DNA from: Ectobius pallidus
Taxonomy: Eukaryota > Arthropoda > Insecta > Blattodea > Ectobiidae
Direction of reading: 5' to 3'
DNA length: 64,000 bases
NCBI GenBank assembly: GCA_964059195.1
Contig: CAXKWD010000002.1
Location: 150,429,042-150,493,041 of the forward strand
The position numbers and the translations under genes are program-made. Below are positions 58,281-64,000 of this stretch, in pieces; positions within the stretch are counted from its first letter, which is position 1; each line of letters opens with the position of its first letter. Below the pieces are notes generated by a model, which saw nothing but the letters and a program-made list of their open reading frames with translations, had not been told where the DNA came from and did not search any database.

Positions 58281-58607
58281 AGTCATAAAAATTGAGCTCC
58301 CTTATCAACAATACAGTATTTTGTTATAATTTTAATTACACTATATCATTAATTAGATTAAGAAGTTTTTCTTTTATTAAGGTTAATGTTTTCATTCAAG
58401 AAAAGGTAAGACTGTCTAAGTATAATTTTTAGGCCTACAGCAATATTCATGTTCTCTACAACTCGAATTTTCTATAACTCGAATTTATTTTTGCATCCTC
58501 TAGTGATTCGAGATATCGAGGCTCGACTGTATTACATATGCTATACCATTTTGGGGAATCTCGTCTAAATGCATACAAGTATTCAGACTACAAAAAAAGA
58601 ATACAGT

Positions 58608-58660
58608 CAAACCTCTGTATAACGAAGATTGATATAACGATAAACGCTCATATTACAGCC
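58608..58660. repeat. Single pogo-like terminus
   Basis: TACAGTCAAACCTCTGTATAAC followed by GATATAACGATAAACG is the typical left end of another pogo-type family. No matching right end was found nearby. Confidence 0.5.
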
Positions 58661-59389
58661 ATTCCATGAAAAGTGGGCCTATTTTACACTATTATTATAT
58701 TCCTACAGTCTTACTAATAATCCAGTTGTAACATTTATACCAGGAATATACACAGCTGGGAGAAAAAAGTGTACTAATAATCCTTGCATAAGGCTGAATG
58801 TGTGCAACGCTTTACACAGCCTGGCCCCCTTGTATGAACTTGACGTAAATAATCAAGATGGCCAATATCCGTAACAGCCGGTCGTTTCGTAGATGTCTGA
58901 GATTGAATTTTGAGGCTATGCATATTCTGAGCAGCTTTTGCGGACTTATAAACATTGTTCCTTGTTTGCGGGACATATTTCCATACTTGTACCCATGATT
59001 ACAGCTTTCTGAAAACAATATAATGAAATACTGAAACAAGAATTAGTCTGCAGATGATGCATCATTGTTTTCCCGCTACTCCGATAGATGGCGTTGAACA
59101 GCAGTCCCTTCATAGCCAGGGGCTAGTAACGTCACAACTAGAGTGACGTGTTTGATGACGTGCACGTACAACCTGGTGTAAACCTCGGCAGTTACACTGC
59201 GTTTATTGGTAATACGGCTTATGTAGAACTTGTGCGCAGAACAACCAAACAACCGTTCAACTCAGATATAAGCAGCTTTTATTAGTAAGGCTGTTAAGCA
59301 AGGTAGACATGTTATGTGTCAAATGAAAGCTAAAAACTTATATTTTTAAATGTCAGTACTCCTTTTTTATGATCTACAAGTAACATTTT
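58661..59389. other. No gene seen
   Basis: Unique-looking sequence with no clear frame. 59060-59200 is relatively GC-rich (GATAGATGGCGTTGAACAGC, GTAACGTCACAAC) and holds short ACGTCAC/GTGACG motifs, which could be regulatory or transposon-derived. Confidence 0.35.
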
Positions 59390-59910
59390 GTTATTAAGTG
59401 CCAGTATGGTACTTTATGAGATTGTGTGGGGGACGGGAAAATGTTGGTCTGTCTGTCTGTGTGTCTGTATATGCGCAATAACTCAAATGGACTTTATTGG
59501 ATTTTAATGAAACTTGGTATACGCGTTTATAATGTCCATGGGAAGAAGCCTATTGATATTGGACCAAATCGGTTGACCGGTACTGAGGTAAAACCGAATT
59601 TTGTGTCTATTTTAAAGGCACGATAACTCAAATACACTTTATCAGATTTTCATGAAACTCGATATATGCATTTATAATGTCCATGGAAAGACGTCTATTG
59701 AAATTGGACCAAATCGTTGGCCGGTACCGGATTAATGCCCAATTTAGTGCCTTTTTATGGTAATATATAATGAAAAGCACAATAACTCAAATATGCATTA
59801 TCGGATTTTCATGAAACTTGGTATACGCATTTATAACGTCCATGGCAAGAAGCTTATTCATTTTGGACCAAATTGGTTGCCCGGTACCAGAGTGACAACT
59901 AATTAAAGAT
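59390..59910. repeat. Inverted copy of the 150-bp tandem-repeat element
   Basis: It starts AGTGCCAGTATGGTACTTTA, then GTCTGTCTGTCTGTGTGTCTG, then three monomers with TCATGAAACTTGGTATACGC, ATAATGTCCATGG, TTGGACCAAATCGG and CCGGTACCGG. This is the reverse complement of the right end of the 36240-40090 array. The conserved end and variable monomer count suggest a mobile or SINE-like unit with an internal array. Confidence 0.78.
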
Positions 59911-60430
59911 AACTTTTTTAAAAATCATGTTTATATTACAATGCCTCATTTCTAATCATTGAGGGCTTTGACTTCAAACCAGTCAGATGTTTATTTCGTT
60001 GATCAAGTTGAAATTGTGTACTACATGAATACTGTTATATACAGAAGATATAAGGTGAAACCACCAGTCGTTGACAGTGCTCCAGTCATTGACACTTATG
60101 CTAATTTTTTTTTAAATATTAAGGGAAATTATTTTATTTTTTCCACTGTGAATATATGTAAATTTAGTTTAGTTCATGTGTCATTAGTAGGGACATGTAA
60201 AATTCGCATTTGCGATAAACAAATTTTTACGCGAATTTAGCACTTTTACACGAATAACATGAATTTAGACAAAATTTTAAAGAAAGCGCAATTTTTAAGT
60301 ATTTTCTTTTTAAAACGCGATTTTTTCAAAACTCTGCCATCTTAATTTACATCAGCTGTCAACCATGGGTCTTAGAAAGGAAGTAAGGGTTTAGAAATCA
60401 TGTAAGTGACCATGAACTACTCCATTGAAT
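59911..60430. other. No gene seen; AT-rich
   Basis: Includes CGCATTTGCGATAAAC- and ACGCGAATTT-like words at 60200-60330. The short frame at 59959-60240 shows no known motif. The 5' end of LINE-F probably lies between here and 60600. Confidence 0.35.
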
Positions 60431-60801
60431 CTTCCTCCATGCTCTCAATTTGATCTTCTTCTTCTCATTGGTCGGTATGATTTCACGTGACCAATGAGCT
60501 TAGACTCAATTTAAATTTCGGTAAACGAACAATTTCTGGCTTGGCATTTCGGGAAACAGGAAGCCATTATTATTAATTATATTTCTGTCCAGAGTACGTC
60601 TAGCATCGGTCGAGGACGGTAGTGATTCGTTTTTTCCGTTTGCTTGCGTGTGTTTTTGGAACTTAGGTATTCCAGTTGGAGTGTCAGTTTCTGTGTGTGG
60701 TTCTTTGTGTTTTAAATAACTAGTGCATAGCGGACGAATTCTTGCAGTTTCTCCCCGGGAGGGGAGGTTTCTTTCTACATTTTTGACTCTTGTCTTGAGA
60801 T

Positions 60802-62289
60802 ATGGAGGGTGAACCGAACTCCACGACATTAGAGACTATAGGGGTCCCTGCTATTGTAGTGTTGGAGGAGGGGGTAGGGATGGAGACGGATAGTAGTCTA
60901 CCTAAGGACGAGGTTCCTTTAAGCCAAACTACAGCTAACCTGCCATTAACGGTGCAGCCAAAAGTTGTTCTTCCTGACGCAGTAATATCTGAATCCCAAA
61001 CCACGAAGGAAGCTTCAAAGACGGAATACATGTATACGGATACCGGACCGTATTTCGCGTCAATACGACTCAAGCAAGGAGCTATCGGCAACTTACACCC
61101 CATGACCGTGGGTAAATGGTTGTTCAAAGCTAACCTAGACATTCAGTGCATTCATCGGGTGGGGCGAGCTCAGATAGAAGTCCATTTTCAGACCTATACG
61201 TCTGCCAATAACTTTTTGAGATCTAAATTTGACACGGAGCATAACACTGTATCCTTCATTCCAACTTATGCATTATTCACTTCTGGCGTGATCCGAGGGG
61301 TCGAAAAAAGTCTCACATCCGAAGAGATTCAGACGGATACGTTCGTACCGGAGGGGTACAAAATCACAAACGTGTATCGCTTTTCCCGTCGAATTACAAA
61401 TGACCAGGGTGAAACTACTTACGAGCCATCTGAGACTGTTAAACTGACATTTCGAAGCCAAAGGCTCCCTCAAGCCGTCATCCTCTATCATCAGAGATGT
61501 TCGGTGGACAATTATCAGGAAAGAACTCGGCTATGCAACAACTGCGGCAAACTGAATCATATTGCGAAATTTTGTAGGTCCACGGCTAAATGCCTTACAT
61601 GTGGGGCAGATCGCCATCAGGGAGAATGTCAACCTCCAACACCCAAATGCATAAATTGTAAAGGGGCTCACCCAACAGTGGCCGCAGCAGCTTGTCCAGC
61701 ATTTCGTTTGGAACAACAGATAATGACCAAATTAAATGAATTACCCGTGTCAAGATTCGAAGCGAGGCAAATTGCGATGGGGAGATCGTCTTACACCGCC
61801 ATCTTGAAAAACCAAACGGAGAAGGCCTTTATGTCAGGGGCACAATTTCCGGCTTTGCCATCGCCCAAGCCACAAAACCCAGTACCATCTCTGCCGGGAG
61901 GGACTCGGCAACCATCGGCTATTTTGGGCACATCACCACCCCCCAAGAGTCAAAAAAGAAAAGAACAAGAGAGTAGCCACAACCAAATAGCATCGGCACA
62001 TAAGAAGCTCTTGTTACGACCGGACGGACGACTCCAAGAGGCGTCAACCATCTCACCAGCCAGTGCCGCACTACGACAGAAGGACAGTCTCAATCAAACG
62101 ACAGCTAAATCAAAACCTTCCCCGGCCTCACAGGGGAATGTGGGGAGTCCTGTGTCATCGACACCTACTTTCACAATCATAACTGCCCTCAACAAGGTGC
62201 TCAGCGAAGTGCCCAAAGAACTGCGGGGGGACATCGAACGGATTAAGCACCAGGTCCGAGCCCTTATAACACCTCCACGATCGGACTGA
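60802..62289 (+). CDS. LINE-F ORF1 (gag-like nucleic-acid chaperone)
   Basis: 495 codons, intact. Residues about 75-135 (YFASIRLKQGAIGNLHPMTVGKWLF...RAQIEVHFQTYTSANNFL) resemble the RRM-like domain of I/Jockey ORF1 proteins. Residues about 244-300 carry three Cys/His knuckles: CNNCGKLNHIAKFC, CLTCGADRHQGEC and CINCKGAHPTVAAAAC. The C-terminal 180 residues are P/S/Q-rich and probably disordered. The protein should bind the LINE RNA and accompany it to the nucleus. The ATG at 60802 follows TTGAGAT; no upstream in-frame ATG is evident. Confidence 0.88.
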   Translation: MEGEPNSTTLETIGVPAIVVLEEGVGMETDSSLPKDEVPLSQTTANLPLTVQPKVVLPDAVISESQTTKEASKTEYMYTDTGPYFASIRLKQGAIGNLHPMTVGKWLFKANLDIQCIHRVGRAQIEVHFQTYTSANNFLRSKFDTEHNTVSFIPTYALFTSGVIRGVEKSLTSEEIQTDTFVPEGYKITNVYRFSRRITNDQGETTYEPSETVKLTFRSQRLPQAVILYHQRCSVDNYQERTRLCNNCGKLNHIAKFCRSTAKCLTCGADRHQGECQPPTPKCINCKGAHPTVAAAACPAFRLEQQIMTKLNELPVSRFEARQIAMGRSSYTAILKNQTEKAFMSGAQFPALPSPKPQNPVPSLPGGTRQPSAILGTSPPPKSQKRKEQESSHNQIASAHKKLLLRPDGRLQEASTISPASAALRQKDSLNQTTAKSKPSPASQGNVGSPVSSTPTFTIITALNKVLSEVPKELRGDIERIKHQVRALITPPRSD

Positions 62290-62472
62290 ATATGGAAAAA
62301 CAAGATCAGAACTTTCAGCAAAAACAGTTTGTCACGGTTGGATTACAGAGAGGTTATGGCCAAGCTTCTTCCCTTCCTCCACAACAGCCAGAGGTCGCTC
62401 CCAGTCCCTGTCTGCAGAGTGAGTATATCATCCTCTCTGTATACAGTGTGCTAATTACTAATTGTTTTTTAG

Positions 62473-64000
62473 ATGCGAATACGTAATATCCTTCAGTGGA
62501 ATGCACAAAGCATCCACAACAAAAAAGAAGAACTTTGCCAACTCCTCGCGAAATTTCATATTGATATCATTGTAGTGGTGGAAACATGGCTTCATGCCGC
62601 CAAAAAATTCCGACTTCCGGGATATGTTTCACTTCGTAACGATAGGGTGGGAAAAGGGGGTGGAGTCCTCATATTGTTACAACAACACATTCTTCTTTCG
62701 AACTATCGGTTGATTAATAACATTGACTACTCTTTTCAGGCCATTGAAATCACGGTGGCTAACTTCAAAATCATAGGTGTATATAATGCTCCTCATAACC
62801 ATATCACCAATACTTTCTGGACGTCTCATTTCCCTTGGGATAGGGAATATCATTACTTATATTTGGGAGATTTTAATCTGGGCAAAACAATCGAGGAACT
62901 AACTCAGATTCATAACATCCGATTTCTCACCACGCTCCAATCGCAGGACATACACCTTATTAATAAACCGTGTGCGACAAGAATTGGGTATCAGGGTCAA
63001 AGAGATACCTCTCCTGACCTTACCCTCGCATCTGACCCTCTATTGACGTGGCTTAATTGGACTATTTTACCTGACACAATGGGGAGTGATCATTTCCCGA
63101 TCCTGATCACATTCGGTTCTAATGATTGTCTAATAGATACGAACCGACTTCGACCTGCGCGGCCGCTTATTAATTGGAAGCATTTTAGGGAGACAATTCC
63201 GGCTAAGTTATCACGAGAGAGGCCCACTATGGATCCTCTCGGAATGATCAGTAACGTTTTGTCTGACTATATAAGTGCGCAGACCGTATGTAGGACACAA
63301 AACACACGTCGACAGCGATCTAAACCACCCTGGTGGTCAGTGGATATCAGCCACGAGATAGCGAAACGACGCCTATACTTACAACAAACCAGACGGAACC
63401 TAACACCACAAAATTTTTGTCGCTATCGACAACAACAGGCGAAGGTGAAACGTATGATTAAGACACAAAAACGTCAGGCATGGCAGCAACATTGCTCAAA
63501 TATCACATATTCTACGTCGGCCCATCAAATTTGGCGATCTATTAAATGGTTCACGGGTAGGCGGGAATACAATGTTACGAATATCACGTTTGATAGACAG
63601 TTACAGGAACAATTTTTACATCACGTCGCCCCAGATTCTGCCGACATTCCTCCCCCTCTTCTCACCTCGGAGGATTTGGAGCACATACCTGATCCCATTA
63701 CCAGTACTGAAATTTCCTCCCAATTACGTGGAGTGCATAGTAGTCGCTCGGCCCCAGGAGCAGACCGGATTACATATGAAATGTTAACATCTGTCACACA
63801 AGACATCATCCCCTACTTGGAACTGGGTTTTAATGCAATTCTTCGTGGTGACATATACCCTGAATCTTGGCAACAGATGTTGGTATGCCCCATCTTGAAG
63901 CCTAACAAAACCGGATTACTGCCCATTCATTACAGACCGATCATTCTCAGCCAAACGATGAGAAAAATATACGAAAAAATCATTAATCAGAGATTATCTT
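62473..64000 (+). CDS. LINE-F ORF2, endonuclease and start of reverse transcriptase (partial at window edge)
   Basis: From the ATG at 62473 the frame reads MRIRNILQWNAQSIHNKKEEL and stays open for the parts read through to the edge. Endonuclease motifs in order: QWNAQS, VVVETWL, GGGVLIL, VYNAPHNH, YLGDFNLG, TSPDLTLAS and MGSDHFPI with the catalytic Asp-His near 63090. The linker PWWSVDISHEIAKRRLYLQQTRR follows, then SSRSAPGADRITYEML and IHYRPIILSQTMRKIYEKIIN, the first RT motifs. The YADD active site would lie beyond 64000. ORF2 starts 183 bases after ORF1 ends. Confidence 0.86.
   Translation, partial: MRIRNILQWNAQSIHNKKEELCQLLAKFHIDIIVVVETWLHAAKKFRLPGYVSLRNDRVGKGGGVLILLQQHILLSNYRLINNIDYSFQAIEITVANFKIIGVYNAPHNHITNTFWTSHFPWDREYHYLYLGDFNLGKTIEELTQIHNIRFLTTLQSQDIHLINKPCATRIGYQGQRDTSPDLTLASDPLLTWLNWTILPDTMGSDHFPILITFGSNDCLIDTNRLRPARPLINWKHFRETIPAKLSRERPTMDPLGMISNVLSDYISAQTVCRTQNTRRQRSKPPWWSVDISHEIAKRRLYLQQTRRNLTPQNFCRYRQQQAKVKRMIKTQKRQAWQQHCSNITYSTSAHQIWRSIKWFTGRREYNVTNITFDRQLQEQFLHHVAPDSADIPPPLLTSEDLEHIPDPITSTEISSQLRGVHSSRSAPGADRITYEMLTSVTQDIIPYLELGFNAILRGDIYPESWQQMLVCPILKPNKTGLLPIHYRPIILSQTMRKIYEKIINQRLS

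Larger units (their letters stand above)
56649..58529 (+). mobile_element. Pogo/Tigger-type transposon
   Basis: The left end CAGTCGAACCTCGATAAATT and complement of the right end CAGTCGAGCCTCGATATCTC are inverted repeats; the right flank is TA (58530-58531), the left flank TG, probably mutated. Subterminal ACTCGAATTT motifs recur at both ends. Removing it rejoins LINE-D. A second pogo-type element (57155-57879) lies inside. Confidence 0.82.
53600..58611 (+). mobile_element. LINE-D, decayed non-LTR retrotransposon split by several insertions
   Basis: RT-related fragments on the plus strand appear in the expected order between inserted elements. 53600-54480 holds the linker, CGSDGIPDIIIKQ, and THGVPQGSILGPILFLIYI. 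55818-55906 holds LFANDTTLLL, the FADD motif with its first Asp replaced by Asn. 56340-56648 holds the palm-thumb region (CLNSNKLFLIIDKTIFINF). 58530-58611 holds YAIPFWGISSKCIQVFRLQKRI. Many stops and frameshifts are present. It is the oldest layer here, since a mariner, a SINE and Tigger elements lie in it. Related in style to LINE-C. Confidence 0.75.
60430..64000 (+). mobile_element. LINE-F, I-clade-like non-LTR retrotransposon, continues past the window
   Basis: 5'UTR (start uncertain, 60430-60600), ORF1 with three zinc knuckles (60802-62289), a 183-bp spacer and an ORF2 beginning at 62473 that is open to the window edge. The zinc-knuckle ORF1 plus an endonuclease starting ILQWNAQSI and the RT entry PGADRITYEML are typical of I and related (Jockey/R1-group) clades. 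Neither ORF shows damage, so it may be a young, full-length copy. Confidence 0.82.

Noticed and set aside
59959..60240. 93-codon plus-strand frame as a gene
   Set aside because: AT-rich composition, no motif and no start or splice context supporting it.

Overview
This window is repeat-rich DNA from a large animal genome, most likely an insect. It is AT-rich, has no bacterial-type operons and no rRNA genes, and is built almost entirely of nested transposable elements: non-LTR retrotransposons (LINEs), Ty3/gypsy and BEL/Pao LTR elements, a Penelope-like element, tRNA-derived SINEs, and hAT, PIF/Harbinger, mariner, DD41D (rosa-type) and pogo/Tigger DNA transposons. The mix and the recurrent 'taggcctac' word would suit a cockroach, termite or hemipteran, but this is a guess. 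The only plausible host coding sequence is one 228-bp exon at 51953-52180.

Layout. 1-3700: AT-rich degenerate repeats, then a hAT element (1293-3488, 8-bp TSD) carrying a solo gypsy LTR (1859-2780). 3700-7056: 5'-truncated minus-strand LINE (LINE-A) split by a hAT (6031-6905). 7060-8640: repeat family R copy 1, split by a 1-kb insertion. About 8985-24620: a long minus-strand LINE (LINE-B) split by an internally deleted gypsy element (10865-13550) and by a near-intact BEL/Pao element with apparently identical LTRs (16134-21804). Its probable 5'UTR holds 216-bp tandem repeats. Both flanks carry pieces of what looks like one degenerate reading frame. 25630-26641: hAT. 26980-28510: family R copy 2, inverted, split by a hairpin-bearing insertion and a mariner relic.

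28627-33419: a rosa-type DNA transposon split by a 3.2-kb element with AATT target duplication, itself carrying further insertions. 33441-36115: two SINEs, a small hAT and an inverted repeat. 36372-39362: a head-to-head inverted Penelope pair flanked by one 13-bp duplication, one arm interrupted by a hAT, all inside an array of about 150-bp repeats. 40622-42451: a LINE 3' fragment (LINE-C). 42522-45173: hAT with a nested Harbinger MITE. 46095-51420: minus-strand LINE with both ORFs decayed (LINE-E) and a 734-bp insertion.

51953-52180: candidate host exon. 53600-58611: decayed LINE (LINE-D) holding a full-length mariner, a SINE and a pogo/Tigger element with another pogo-type element inside it. 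60802-64000: an I-clade-like LINE (LINE-F) with intact ORF1 and an ORF2 open to the window edge.

Functionally there is no pathway here. What the window records is an insertion chronology: target-site duplications, empty paralogous sites and interrupted reading frames show the order of insertions. The youngest-looking elements are the BEL/Pao copy and the I-like LINE. All family assignments come from motif recognition by eye; no search was run.
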